Shown: positions 23,120 to 35,088, counted from the stretch's first letter. The stretch: 64,000 nt of DNA from Hyalella azteca (GCF_000764305.2 NW_025930616.1:1-64000), one strand, 5' to 3'. The notes: generated by a model from the letters alone, not told the origin. Program-made: numbers and translations.

Positions 23120-24560
23120 CGTTTAATACAAAAATGGTAAACAAATTGAACCTTTATTTTGGAACTTGATCCCATATAGATGACTGGTCCAAAGCTTGCG
23201 GAAGCAGACGCATTCACAGAAAATTAAAAAATGAACCAAGTTCCAAAAAATAACGTTTGCCAGTGGGTTCATACAGGCTCGTCGACGTTAAACAGACGAA
23301 CAAGCCCGGTCCAACATAACTGTGGAATCAAGAAATAACCTTTAAATTTATAATTCGGCTATCATAGTATTATTATTCCAATGTTGTTAAAAGATTCAAT
23401 AGATTCACGCATGGAAGCTAGAAAGTTACCCACCCTGAGCATCCAGAAGGTCTTTTAATGTAACCATGTGAAGCTGAGGGTCTGAAAACATCGAATTAAA
23501 AAAGTATCCCACCAGATTCGCTGTTAATCTATCTAACAAAAAATGATATAGCTGTAAAATAAATTTCAAATAAAAATGTAAGTTTAACTAGCCTAAATGT
23601 ATGTTGCACTATATCAGAATAGCAACAGCCCGCACCTACTTTAAAATCTTTTGCCAGAAAGCGGACTTTGCTGTAATTTTAAGAGGCAATTTAAAAGGCC
23701 AGGGTAAGGGAAATAATGAAAGTAGAAGAAAGGGAGGGCAGACTCCAAAATTAACTAGTTAATTTTTCGTAGGAAAGAAACAAACTTTCCTAAACGGTTC
23801 GGAATAAGTAAAGTTATTCTAGTAATAAGCCGAAGCTCAACAGTTAAGGTGGTCGGGCCACAAGAAAAGGCTAAGCCCAGTTATAACCCTGGAGTCGGCC
23901 TTCTTCTTATCAAAGAGAGCGCGAACATGCAAAGTAGCCGCCATTTTCGATTTTTCTGGAATTTGCAGATGTAGAATTTGTCTACTAGACGTAGTTTATT
24001 TCTGATGCGCCAGAGAATTCAGTGTTAGTCCCTATACAGATGCCTGTATAGGACCGAGGAACCAAGCTATTCAATCAGTTAGGTTTGTTTATTACTTGAA
24101 TTATTGATTATACCGTTTTATATTTATTGATTTATCTTGATTCATACATTGTCATTTCTTGAATCATTCTTTGTATATTTATCTTATGTATTTTCTTGTA
24201 ATTTTCTTTCTAGAAACCGTACATCGTGGAAAACTCGCTTTTTACGCTGCCATGATGGCGCGTCTTTGAATAGTTCAGCAAAAGTTCCCATAGGCCTAGC
24301 CAACAAGAAAGTTCTTTACATGCAAATTTAAAAAAATAATAAATAAAACAAAACTCAAAGAGTAATCACTCGAACTCAAATAAAATGATTAGGAATTAAG
24401 GAATGGATGTACACTATTGCCGGAGCAAAATTAAATACATACATCCATTCACCACTAAGTCTCGCAGTCTTCTTCTAGCTATTTACAAACCCATACCTAA
24501 CGATAGGTATGGAGAAAAAGAACAATATTTTACTCTACAAGAAATGAGGAAATTTCCAAA
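23120..24560. other. No gene supported
   Basis: On the minus strand near 23951 the text AAAATGGCGGC places a start codon in a YY1-like site and opens 34 codons (MAATLHVRALFDKKKADSRV...). This could be a 5' end, but no donor follows. Otherwise I see nothing. Confidence 0.4.
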
Positions 24561-24563
24561 ACG

Positions 24564-24896
24564 TCATCATTGATTGGCTTGTATAACGATGATGGTCATC
24601 ATTGATTGGCTTGGATAACGATGATGGTCATCATTGATTGGCTTGTATAACGATGATGGTCATCATTGATTGGCTTGAATTGTATAATGATGATGGTCAT
24701 CATTGATTGGCTTGTATAACGATGATGGTCATCATTGATTGGCTTGTATAACGATGATGGTCATCATTGATTGACTTGTATAACGATGATGGTCATCATT
24801 GATTGACTTGTATAACGATGATGTCATCATTGACTGGCTTGTCTAGCAATGATGGTCATCATTGATTAGTTTGCATGACGATGATGGTCATCATTC
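24564..24896. repeat. Tandem repeat, 32-bp unit
   Basis: About ten units of CATCATTGATTGGCTTGTAT followed by AACGATGATGGT. One unit has a small insertion and one a deletion. Confidence 0.95.
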
Positions 24897-24959
24897 AATG
24901 TTTGTCTAACGCTTGTCTGGAATAATTCAATATTCAATAATATTAGATAAACACATTGG

Positions 24960-25161
24960 CAGGGAGAGTATTGTAATGGCAGTGGCTGCAGGGGAGTATT
25001 GTAATGGCAGTGGCTGTAGGGGGAGTATTGTAATGGCAGTGGCTGCAGGGGGAGTATTGTAATGGCAGTGGCTGCAGGGGGAGTACACATTCATCATCCG
25101 GTAACAACGTACACATTCATCATCCGGTAACAACGTACGCATTCGATATCTGGTGACAACG
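24960..25161. repeat. Two adjoining arrays, 29-bp and 26-bp units
   Basis: 24960-25083 holds about four units of TATTGTAATGGCAGTGGCTG followed by CAGGGGGAG. 25084-25161 holds almost three units of TACACATTCATCATCCGGTA followed by ACAACG. The two units are unrelated. Confidence 0.9.
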
Positions 25162-25916
25162 TGCAAATATAAAAGAAAAAGCACTTTTAAATCGACCTTG
25201 ACGTCTAGTGCTGTTCGCTTCGAAGTCCAAGGTTGCTGGAAATGAATTCCAGACACGATCCGGAGACGAATGCAATTCTGTGCAACATAATATTCAGAAA
25301 TTTAATTCGTGCTGCTTGAGACTTCCAAGGTTGTTGAATTGTCAATTAAGAACGATTCTGGCGCTCGGACATTTGATCGAATGATCAAACTGACAGCTAT
25401 ATTGATGATTTTACTAAATGAATTTATTTAATGAATTTACTTCATTAAACTGAGAGCTATGTTGAATATTTTATTTATTGAATTGTTAATTGCAATGAAT
25501 ATTTTTATTATTAATTTCAATGCTTTATTACATGACGATTTTTTTATATTTTATTACTTTTGATGATTTTATTGTATGACGTGAGTTGCGATGAACAAAC
25601 TTAATATTTTTGTTTTTGTTAAAAATTGATCAACTGTTCTGCCAATTATAATATAGAATTGTTTGAAGTGAAACTATCAATATACGCCTTATCAATATAC
25701 CGTCTGTCTTATCAGGTAACTTAAAAAAATGAGAAGAAAACGCCTTTTCACCTTAAGAAAATAACCAGCGATTAAAGTTTACCAAACGCAATAACTAACA
25801 ACGCTAAACTGTTTCAAATATAACAGATTGCATTATGAATTGTCTACCGATTAGCAGCAATCTTTTACCGACTTTCAGCATATTTCATTTTGTAATTTTC
25901 TAAGCCTAGAGTTTTC

Positions 25917-26205
25917 ATGGAGCGTGTGAAATTAAGTGTGAACTCAGCTACCATAAGCTGTCTTATTGAAGTGCTTCTTCTTAAACGTTGTTCACTGAAA
26001 ACGGGCTCACTCTCAAGCCGACTTAAGCAACTACAGTACAAGTACTGTCCCTTCAAAGTTCCAGTTCAGTGCTTTAGCAATTATAAGAGTCCTTGCGACA
26101 TACAAACTAAATTAGTATATTTTTTCCACCATCCACATGGATCAGTCTACAAGGACATACCATCTAACCTTGTTATGTTAGGTCATACAATCATATACAT
26201 TAAGT
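25917..26205 (+). CDS. Open frame ending at a consensus donor
   Basis: ATG at 25917 opens 96 codons that run into GTAAGT at 26206. The frame has no low complexity and includes SLSSRLKQLQYKYCPFKVPV and a His-rich stretch FFHHPHGSVYKDIPSN. It may be a first coding exon with phase 2 out. No protein family or next exon was identified. Confidence 0.25.
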
Positions 26206-26668
26206 AAGTCCTGTGAATGTACTGTACAATGTTCGCTAGCAGTAAAGAGAACGAACGTTTGTTTTTATCAGACGATAACATATAAGTTGGGGGTTAGCCA
26301 GTCTGCTCTTTGAAATACGTACCTCAGGAGTTAATTGCTTTAATCTTACTAAACTGTAATATTGTCAATGATCAATCTCTATCTAGTATTAACATCAAAC
26401 TGTTATTCCTTATGAATCTGGCATGTGATTGAAGATCATGACAATTCTGTTTGCTTCCCAGACAGCTGTCAGATCGTTTATGTTCAAAGAGTAGGAAACT
26501 ATTAATAATCAAATGGCTGGTTGTAATAATGAAAGGTTGTATCGATAATAACATTGTTTTTTTATATCTCAATACCTACCAGTATTATTCGATACATACA
26601 CGTTAACATAGCACCATGTCGGGCCGAGAAATGTAGTTTGATGTGAAAATTTGAACATCAGTCTAGAT

Positions 26669-27537
26669 ATTCGGTACCCAAGCATCAACATTGCTACGTC
26701 ACCGCAGAGATTCACGGCCCAAGCCTCAACATGGTTATGTCAGTACAGAGATTCACGGCCCAAGCATCAACATGGTTATGTCAGTGCAGAGATTCACGGC
26801 CCAAGAATCATCATTGTTATGTCAGTACAGAGATTCACGTCCCAAGCATCAACATTGTTATGACAGTAGAGAGATTCACGGCCCAAGCATCAACATTGTT
26901 ATGACAGTGCAGAGATTCACGGCCCAAGAATCATCATTGTTATGTCAGTACAGAGATTCACGTCCCAAGCATCAACATTGTTAGGACAGTACAGAGATTC
27001 ACGGCCCAAGCATCAACATTGTTATGTCAGTACAGAGATTCACGGCCCAAGAATCATCATTGTTATGTCAGTACAGAGATTCACGTCCCAAGCATCAACA
27101 TTGTTATGTCAGTACAGAGATTCACGGCCTAAGCATCAACATGGTTATGTCAGTGCAGAGATTCACGGCCCAAGAATCATCATTGTTATGTCAGAACATA
27201 GATTCACGTCCCAAGCATCAACATTGTTATGACAGTACAGAGATTCACGGCCCAAGCATCAACATGGTTATGTCAGTACAGAGATTCACGGCCCAAGCAT
27301 CAACATGGTTATGTCAGTACAGAGATTCACGGTCCAAGCATCAACATTGTTATGTCAGTACAGAGATTCACGGTCCAAGCATCAACATTGTTATGTCAGT
27401 ACAGAGATTCACGGTCCAAGCATCAACATTGTTATTTCAGTACAGAGATTAATTTGCAGCTCAAGCATCATCATTGTAATGTCAAAAACGATATTTTAGC
27501 CCAAGTACCAACATTGCGTAGTCAGTACAGAGATTCG
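26669..27537. repeat. Tandem repeat, 41-bp unit with 123-bp higher order
   Basis: About 21 units of CAGAGATTCACGGCCCAAGC followed by ATCAACATTGTTATGTCAGTA. The variant with AAGAATCATCATTG recurs at about 26808, 26929, 27049 and 27172, that is every three units in the left and middle part. Because 41 is not a multiple of 3 and the unit lacks stops, long frames in several phases are open. I treat it as non-coding. Confidence 0.95.
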
Positions 27538-27539
27538 TT

Positions 27540-28310
27540 TCAAGTCATATCAATTCAACAACTAATGGAAACAATTTCTCCCATATCAAGCTGCATAAAT
27601 AGCCCGCTTATCTCTGTTTAAGCACGCAATATTACCCTAGACATACTGAATTTTTTTCTTCTCAAAACTTTGAATGAAAAGTGATTCAATTTAAATTAAA
27701 AATCGAACCGTCAACAACGGAAAGATACTCATTACTCAAAAATTTCTCGTGGACTTTGAAATATACCTAGAATAATTTTCGCTTTGTACGAGTATAAGCC
27801 ACCATAAAAAAAATGTTTTTTATTCAATTTTCGTCTCTGGCTTGTTCGCAGTTACAATGTAATTACAAGTTCTGTTTGCAAATAAGCACCCGAAGAGCAT
27901 CATTTATCTGAGAAGAAGAATTCTATAGCATTGACAAGAGAAAAATGTAAGAAAAGCGTTACCGAGAGAATAAATGTTCAATAAATGAATTCAGAGGTCG
28001 TTTTTATATGGCAAGATAACACAAATTTTTATTTAAAAAATCTTCGTCGTGCTACATCTTTGTGTCATTCGAAAAAGTTCATTCAAAACATGAAATTGAG
28101 AAAAATGCATCGACATGTCGTGCTAAATTATTCTCCGTACCGTCAAATGAACAGCTGAAAAATTAGTTTATTAGGAACACTGCTTTTGGTTGAACCACGT
28201 GTCAACGATCAACCTTTTGTGATAAAAGAATTTGTTTTTATTTTCCATACGTCACTATTTATGCATAACAAGGTGTATAGCTTTCATTGGATTTTTATCG
28301 CTTTCAATAA
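27540..28310. other. Spacer downstream of gene B, nothing seen
   Basis: AT-rich, without open frames or repeats that I can support. It would hold the 3' UTR of gene B if the gene ends at 28317. Confidence 0.5.
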
Positions 28311-28316
28311 ATAATT

Positions 28317-29837
28317 TTATTCTGAATAAAACATGCGTGTAATTTTTAAAGCACTCACTTTATCTTCATAGTCAGCACTCGACGCCGGTAAGGACATTCT
28401 CCGAAGCCTGAGAGTGGAGAATTTCTTCTTGGAAGTCGCTTCGTCGGCTTCGACATATTTTTGCTGCCACTGTCGCTCGAGTCGACTTTTGAGGTGCGCG
28501 TTCTCGAGAGCCATGAGAGCACACGTGCCTAACAGAAACTCGTGCAAAACGTTGTCCGGGCAGTCGCAATTACGCTCAGGTTTTGCCTTCCTGGAACCTT
28601 CCAACGATGAAGGTTCCACTTTTTCAAGATTTTTTACTGCCAGATCTTCATCATTACCATGAATTTTTGGTCTTTCAACCCATATATATTCATTTTTGTC
28701 GTGGCTGTTTCTCCGTTGACGAGCCACTTTGGTATAACTGTTTGTTGTCACTGTTAGTTGCTCTCTTTTTCTATGGCTTTCTTCACTATCAATTTGATTT
28801 TGACTTCCATCTAAAATTAAGTCACTTCTTGCATTTATGTTAGCCGAAGAGCGGTTCTCCGCCAAAGAACGGCTCTCCGCCGAAGAGCGGTTCTCCGCCA
28901 AAGAACGTCTCTCTGCCGAAGAACGGCTTTCCGCCAAAGAACGGCTCACCGCCAAAGAACGGCTCTCTGCCAAAGAACGGCTCTCCGCCAAAGAACGGCT
29001 CTCCGCCAAAAAACGGCTCTCTGCCGAAGAACGGCTTTCCGCCGAAGAACGGTTCTCCGCCAAAGAACGGCTCTCCGCCGAAGAACGACTCTCCGCCAAA
29101 GAACGGCCCTCCGCCAAAGAACGGCTCTCCGCCAACGAAAGGTTCTCCGCCAAAGAACGGCTCTCCGCCAAAGAACGGCTCTCCGCCAAAGAACGGCTCT
29201 CCGCCAAATAACGGCTCTCCGCCGAAGACCTCAGGCCACCTAGAAGCCTTTCATGACCGCAGGTTTGCTGGGGCATCGACTTGGAGCTCATAAGGCGTGA
29301 CGGCGAGGACGATCTTGGCAGATGATGTCCCCCACAACTCAGATGTCTTCGGTGTTGCATTGAAACGCTAGGAATAATGTGACATGAACTTGATACTTCA
29401 TGGTTAGATTCTCGGGAACTGTTTCCATATTCGTATACACTCGGGCGCTCGCAGTCAGTTTCTGAGTTACGGATTTGCGGCAAGTTTGTTGTGCCCGGCT
29501 TATTATGCTCGGCTGCGTATTTACTTTGGTTGGAATCCATCTTTTTCGTCGTCCCTGCATTGCAGTTTGGCCAGGGATTCGTATGCTGCCAATGACTATG
29601 ATAAGAGAGCGCCATTCCATAGAGCGGCTCATCGTCAGGGGTTGAGGAGGTTGAAAAGTTCGAGACGTCGGCTGACGCGTCGGACTGCAGCGTTCGCCGA
29701 CGTCGCTGAGGACACAGTGGTGCTACCAACGTTGGCTTGCGACGCTCCTTCGTCACGTCGGCATCGGCGTCGGGCGGCAGACGTAATTTCTTAGAGTTCT
29801 GTAGACTTAGTCGACGCAATGATTTCTTTAACGGCAT
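28317..29837 (-). CDS. Gene B: Ser/Arg-rich protein with hexapeptide array
   Basis: ATG at 29837 opens 506 codons. Residues 1-50 are basic and contain RRLS (8-11). Residues 205-333 are about 21 copies of a hexapeptide around SLAESR, encoded by an 18-bp tandem repeat. Residues 424-506 carry a short predicted coiled coil (about 437-462, LENAHLKSRLERQWQQ) and RRMS (479-482). RRxS at both ends suits basophilic kinases such as PKA. The rest is polar and probably disordered, and no family was recognised. The 3' end is ambiguous. The frame stops at 28317 with AATAAA overlapping the stop, but a good donor (AAA/GTGAGT) lies at 28358, so the true exon may end at 28359 after 493 codons in phase 0. Expression is inferred from the length of the frame. 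Confidence 0.8.
   Translation of the reverse strand: MPLKKSLRRLSLQNSKKLRLPPDADADVTKERRKPTLVAPLCPQRRRRTLQSDASADVSNFSTSSTPDDEPLYGMALSYHSHWQHTNPWPNCNAGTTKKMDSNQSKYAAEHNKPGTTNLPQIRNSETDCERPSVYEYGNSSRESNHEVSSSCHIIPSVSMQHRRHLSCGGHHLPRSSSPSRLMSSKSMPQQTCGHERLLGGLRSSAESRYLAESRSLAESRSLAESRSLAENLSLAESRSLAEGRSLAESRSSAESRSLAENRSSAESRSSAESRFLAESRSLAESRSLAESRSLAVSRSLAESRSSAERRSLAENRSSAESRSLAENRSSANINARSDLILDGSQNQIDSEESHRKREQLTVTTNSYTKVARQRRNSHDKNEYIWVERPKIHGNDEDLAVKNLEKVEPSSLEGSRKAKPERNCDCPDNVLHEFLLGTCALMALENAHLKSRLERQWQQKYVEADEATSKKKFSTLRLRRMSLPASSADYEDKVSALKITRMFYSE
28838..29220. repeat. 18-bp coding minisatellite inside gene B
   Basis: Plus-strand unit is roughly AACGGCTCTCCGCCAAAG. Units are kept at exact multiples of 18, so the gene B frame is preserved. 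The opposite strand is open too (SAKERL repeats), which is a by-product. Confidence 0.95.
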
Positions 29838-30071
29838 ATCGTGTTATTATTTATCGCTCAACCAAAAATAACGCTTCACCATCACCGTAAAAATTCACAA
29901 ACGTGTAACACGCAAAACTGAGAAAGGAACTCAAAATTCATAATCACTTTATACAGTATAAATTATAGAGAATGTTCCACTGTCACTTTATTTGAAACAT
30001 TATAGAAAAATAAACGTTTTGCTTCTTCTCGAGTCACCAGAGAAGTAACACTAAAGCCCAGCATTATCTCA

Positions 30072-30341
30072 CTGTTGTACAAGTCCACAAGTCACCGGGT
30101 CTCTGGGGAGATGAAGATGCAGGTGGTTGCTGTTGCGAAGCTGCCCCCCAACTACAGGTAACCTAGAGGGGCCATCGTGTTCCAAACCTGCTCCCCTGAA
30201 CCTCCTCCCCAGCCTCCGGTTCCGCCACCCAAAGTTGCTTGGTTCGACTGACGCCTCATTTACTGCGCGGGCAAAAATCTGCCGTCGAGCAAACTTGATA
30301 TTCCAATAATGGCCATTGCCACAGGTGCGTTGCGTCCCCTA
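30072..30341 (-). other. GC-rich open block upstream of gene B
   Basis: The minus strand is open for 90 codons without an ATG (contains WNIKFARRQIFARAVNEASV and a Gly/Arg-rich part). The plus strand also has an ATG-started 16-codon frame ending at a possible donor (TACAG/GTAACC at 30162). Position, 235-500 bp upstream of the gene B start, also suits a CpG-rich promoter or 5' UTR. I cannot choose between these. Confidence 0.3.
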
Positions 30342-30349
30342 TTAAACGT

Positions 30350-32280
30350 ACTGAAAGCAACCTGTTGGATATTTTATTAGTAAAAATTATAACTGTTTCA
30401 GCTTGCTTGTTTTTAAACTCATTTTGGTGAAAATGTTATGGTGAATTCTACTTGTAAATCTTGTACTCTATATTTGGTAATATCTCTCGCATTTTCTTTG
30501 AATGTTTTGCGAGTTGATACTTGAACGTAGAGAACTGAAAGCCTGCAATAATTAAATACTGTACCAGTGCACCTTCAGGTCGCTGTTATCCAGCATGGAA
30601 AATTATGCCTGGCGACACTGCAACAGTTCATCGGCCGCGCGTAAGCCACCTGTGATTGTACTCTGAGTAGCCCCCGCCCCCGGCACAGCGCGACGCGCAG
30701 TCGAGTATCTGATTGACGTCTGATAGCGTTACATTTCCGGCGCATGTTTAGACTGGCATGACTTCAATAATTGAAGCCAGAAATGAAGCACGAGCCTGTT
30801 TAAATTTTCAGCATCTATATTGAACGGCAAGCTGGGGACCAAGCAATTGCTCGACGATAAGGTGCCCTTTAATACAGCATCAACAGAATTTTATATCGTC
30901 AATTTGAACTAAAAATTATGACTTAGTTTTTCTAGTCAGATATATGAAAATTGCCTTTTTTCTATCTAGATAATTTTGCTATAAACTACGCTGTACTATA
31001 AAAACAAATTATGGCATACAATGCACTCTTTAAACTTTTCCGTGCTTGGAAAGAAAATCAATATCATGCCTAATTTGTTTAGATAAATTTAGGCCTATAG
31101 GATAAACACACCTGTAGGATAAATATAGGATAAATTCACCTGTAGGGTAAATATAGGATAAATACACCTATAAGATAAATCAAAGTTGGTCTGCAGTACA
31201 GCACACGACTGCTGCAGTAGTCCTGGTGGCACTGTTTTTTCAACCGCTTGACTGTGAATAATTAATCAAAAGGATATTCCATATTGTTAGTGAAATGCAT
31301 CAATTCATATAAATCAGTGACAATCAAATTTGATGAAAGTATTGGTATATACGTTTAAAGTTTTTTTTTTGCAATCTTGGATTCAGATTTTTCTGTTTCA
31401 TTCACTCCATGTTTAGATAAAGACTGGAGAGGACGAAAAACAGCAGTGCACGACGCAATTGTAAGTACCACTCTGTAAATACAAGAGCATAGCCCTTGTG
31501 TGCATTCAATGCGTTAAACCTTATTTCATGACGGTACTGAAGTATTTTACACAAGAGCTGAGAAACATACGCCCCCAGCCTTATACTGTTGAGTATTTCT
31601 TTTATACATCTCAAGTTAAACATTTCATTGAACAACAGCTGTCTAGATAGGCGAAAAAAACGTTTATTACCTCCCTGGTTCAATTAGTGAATTTATAACT
31701 ACGTGGTTGCTGGCACGATCAAGTTATACACTTAAATCAACCAGATAAGGATACGTTTACACATAATAAATGCATATAAAGTTTGCTTGTTTAACAATTA
31801 ACAGGTTCGCCCTTACTTGACATCTTCAATTTGTGCGCGTGTTTGCATTTCGGTTGCGCATTAACTGAAGTCTGCAGTTCGAAATATTCACAAAACTGTT
31901 CCATACAATCCATAAAAGATTGCTGCTTTTGAAGTGAACGTTTCAAGATTTATCGAGCTTGAGTGGATATTTTAGGTAAAAGAAAAATTTAAACGAAATA
32001 AAATTTCAAGCAATAATATTATTTTTATTTGACTGAATAATGATCATCTAAAGTGCGCCAACTGCGACAAAACCCAGCAAACGCGGATATAATTTGATAT
32101 TTTTCTTATGAATAACCAATTTTCTCCGCACATTGGGATGAATTTTGAATAAAAATTATATAGTTTCTAAATATTTTATTTCCATTCAATATCATATTGA
32201 TAGTAAATCTAAGGCTATAAGAATATTTTCAAAGCGGTACGTACAGACTGTTCAAAACTAAAACTTCCAGCAATCATGCA
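30350..32280. other. Mostly unexplained; short tandem repeat at 31083-31178
   Basis: A CpG-rich patch at 30630-30700 could be promoter DNA of gene B. 31083-31178 holds two to three units around TAGGATAAATACACCT. A 93-codon minus frame at 31402-31683 is hydrophobic and unsupported. Confidence 0.4.
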
Positions 32281-32283
32281 TGT

Positions 32284-32347
32284 ATAATATCTAAACCGTA
32301 GTATATCTTGACCGTAGTATATCAAGACCGTAGTATATCTAGACCGT
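32284..32347. repeat. Tandem repeat, about 19-bp unit
   Basis: Three and a half units of ACCGTAGTATATCTAGA-like sequence. Confidence 0.8.
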
Positions 32348-32428
32348 AATCCCTACATTTTAATCTAAAATCTTTCGAATTTTTTCAAAATATATTTTTA
32401 AGATATTCAAATTTATTCCTAAGGTCAG

Positions 32429-32473
32429 GCAGCACGTGTATCTCATGCCGCCTTCGCTGCTGCTGGAACTAAA
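32429..32473 (+). CDS. Candidate 45-nt exon, gene C
   Basis: Acceptor TTTATTCCTAAGGTCAG, donor CTAAA/GTAAGA. Phase 0 reads AARVSHAAFAAAGTK and matches the phase of the next candidate exon at 35291. The frame stays open past the donor to 32598, so an unspliced reading is possible as well. Confidence 0.3.
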
Positions 32474-33278
32474 GTAAGATCTCGAGCCGCTGATCTCATC
32501 AACTCTCAGCTGATACGATCAAGCAGATCTAAAGTCGAGGTCTTCACGTGGTGTAAAGCTATACGAAGCTTCGACCGCGAACATACGTCATGACGGTGAA
32601 GTGCGTACGAGAGATGCAGCTAAAATATGCAAGGCTGACAGCGTAGGCTTGTCCCTGAAACATGCAATGTACGGAAAAAATCGCAACCTCCAATGTAGCC
32701 TTCTTATTTTTAGCCTCGTGGATTAAAAATACCCTGAGAAGTCTTCGTTTACCTAAAAGTATACTTATCTAGCAGTTCGATTGTGATATTATCTAGCAAC
32801 TTGCATAAGGATCAATATCTCCAAGTTGTTATAAAATGTCGAAGATTATCGAGATTATTTTGCATGGGAAATTATACTTGAAATAGAAGATAAAAAAGTA
32901 ACTGGCATAAACGTTAGAGCGCCGACGATATAGAATTACCAGCTGGATAATATATTCTAGAAAATCTTTCATACAATAATTATTACGGGTGCATATACCC
33001 ATTTAAAAAAATTATAATTACTCTCAAAACTTGTGTTGTCCATGATTCCTAAACGAGAAATAGTCTTACATGGATTGCGACAAAAAACAATAGCTCAGGC
33101 CTAGCCATGTTTCTTATACAAAATATTTTGTACGTCGAAAATTGTAATGAAAATTAAATCGAAAAATCATTTAAAAAATCAAAATAAATATTATTTTAAC
33201 TTGATGTTCTATTATGAATTCAGATGTGATTTTATGACGTTATCAATATGAGTACATGTTTGGATATATTTCTAAATT

Positions 33279-33447
33279 GTTTACTGAGATATAGAAGTAC
33301 TGGTGGAAAATGGCTTGCAAAGAAGCTTAAATGATTTACTGAGATATAGAAGTACTGGTGGAAAATGGCTTGCAACTAAGCATAAATGATTTACTGAGGT
33401 ATTGAATAACTGGTTGGAGATGGCATGTAAAAAAGTATAAATGATTT
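33279..33447. repeat. Tandem repeat, 55-bp unit
   Basis: Three units beginning TTACTGAGATATAGAAGTAC at 33281, 33336 and 33391, the third diverged. Confidence 0.9.
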
Positions 33448-33636
33448 AAAAATAACTAAGCCACTTTCGTCATCAGGTCACTACGACCAGAAGGCTGAAC
33501 GGTGTTACATTAATATCAAATTTTGTCATTAAACTAGGATGCTTTGGGCCACTTGAACTATAACTAATTTCTACCCACACAATCGTTACAAATGTAATAT
33601 ATAGGAACCAAATCAAATTTGATTGTTTCTCCTCTC

Positions 33637-33816
33637 TTTTTAGCGCATTTTCTCATTTATGAAAAAATGCATTATTGTGCTCGCCATGTCCGTCAGTCCG
33701 TCCGTCCGTCCGTCCGTCTGTCCGTCTGTTTGTCCGTCCGTGACTTCAAGTTTTCGTCGACGAGAAAATGCGCTCTCTGTCACTCACTGCAGTGAGTACT
33801 GCATGAGTTATATTTT
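33637..33816 (+). mobile_element. Repeat A copy (forward), complete
   Basis: All blocks are present with the longest GTCCGTCCGTCTGTCC tract in the forward copies. The frame beginning with its ATG gives a PSVCPSVCPSV repeat peptide, a by-product of the microsatellite. Confidence 0.92.
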
Positions 33817-33969
33817 TGATTGCTTCTGTAAAAACGAAGCAACAGTTCGAAACATGAAGAGAATTGACTTGACGTTTCTGGTGCTACGAAGTGCCAAGAT
33901 TAATATTTTTCACGCCTTAAGCAGCAAGTGGCCTAAACTCACGGCCCTTAAACACATAATTAAACTTCT

Positions 33970-34820
33970 TCAGAACAGGTTTGACCACCAGAAGAAATAA
34001 GTGCTGAAATATAGATATTCTGGAGAGCAGACATGCAGGATCTTATCTTCTACATCAGCAAGTCCAAAAGTTCTTTGACTCGAATGAACGGAGACTGGAG
34101 AGGAAATTATGCCATTGCCGCCTGTAAAAAGCATGTGAAATCGGTTTTCTCGCAACTACACTGAAAGTTTTCCAGAGTGAGCTGTTATCTATATTACTTC
34201 TTCTTGTTATAAGATTCCTATTAAAAAAAGTAGATCCGCTTTGTTGAACTGAAGTATTGGAAAAATGCGCATTTATTTGTCCGAGTATTGGCTAGCAGGA
34301 CTTTTTTGTCTTCACACAAGTGACAAGCAAACAAAGTTTTTTTCATTGATATTCATATCGAGATCCTGGGAATTAATTGTCCGCCGCATGGCGCTGGAGT
34401 GCAGGGCTTGACGTCCTAAGAGGACGTCTGTATTAATACATTGTAATACAAAGACTGTATTACAAAGACTCAAGCCAAGGAAATCTACGAGCAGTTCAGA
34501 TTTGACTTGTTTCTTGTACAGGTTTATGGTTCAATGTTGTTGCTAATCTGAATAAGGAGTCAGCCCTGTCATGAGGTAATAAATACTTGGCGGTAGAATC
34601 ATATAACTTCTCATTGCCACGGATTACGCATTTTAAATCAAAGCAAATCAAGAGGGAAACTACCCGCAGAGGTGCTGTGAAATAAGACTCAGTGTAAAGT
34701 GTCCCATAGAGCTTGGCAGGAAGCCCGACATGGGAACTTAAAAAAAAATAAACAAACCAAGACGTTACGAATGATCTGGCCTGTCGCTTTGAAAAGAAAT
34801 ATTTATGGTCATCGGACATC
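33970..34820 (-). other. Two unsupported minus-strand open frames
   Basis: 34496-34819 is open for 107 codons from an ATG. 33970-34111 is open for 46 codons after a very good acceptor (ATGCTTTTTACAG), reading GNGIISSPVSVHSSQRTFGL onward. They do not connect in phase through a visible donor. They may be exons of a minus-strand gene or chance. Confidence 0.2.
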
Positions 34821-34907
34821 GAGAATCAGCTACGGTTATACTATCAAGTTCATTCCAGTTTACTGGCGTTAATTAGCCGGATACGTGAACGAATATCTGC
34901 CAAATTA

Positions 34908-35088
34908 GAAAAAAATGAACTCAAAACTCACTCAAGCTAGTGAGTGACAGAGAGCGCATTTTCTCGTCGACGGAAACTTGAGGTCACGGACGGACGGACA
35001 GACGGACGGACAGACAGACAGACAGAGAGACAGACAGACAGACAGACAGACTGACATTTTTTCCATAAATGAGACAATGCGCTAAAAA
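34908..35088 (-). mobile_element. Repeat A copy (reverse), internally deleted
   Basis: It has a very long ACAGACAGACAGAC tract and a changed palindrome (CTCAAGCTAGTGAGT). The block between microsatellite and CATTTTTTCC is deleted. Confidence 0.88.

Noticed and set aside
24564..24896. CRISPR-like regular array
   Set aside because: Units are contiguous tandem repeats without unique spacers, in a eukaryotic context.
26651..27621. Long frames over the 41-bp array
   Set aside because: Stop-free repeat unit gives open frames in several phases; no start, splice or unique flanking sequence.
28837..29211. Plus-strand 124-codon SAKERL repeat frame
   Set aside because: Antisense reading of the gene B array; it ends with the array.
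33659..34000. Frame with PSVCPSVCPSV
   Set aside because: The N-terminal part is the repeat A microsatellite. The downstream 49 codons are open, but no splice pair supports them.
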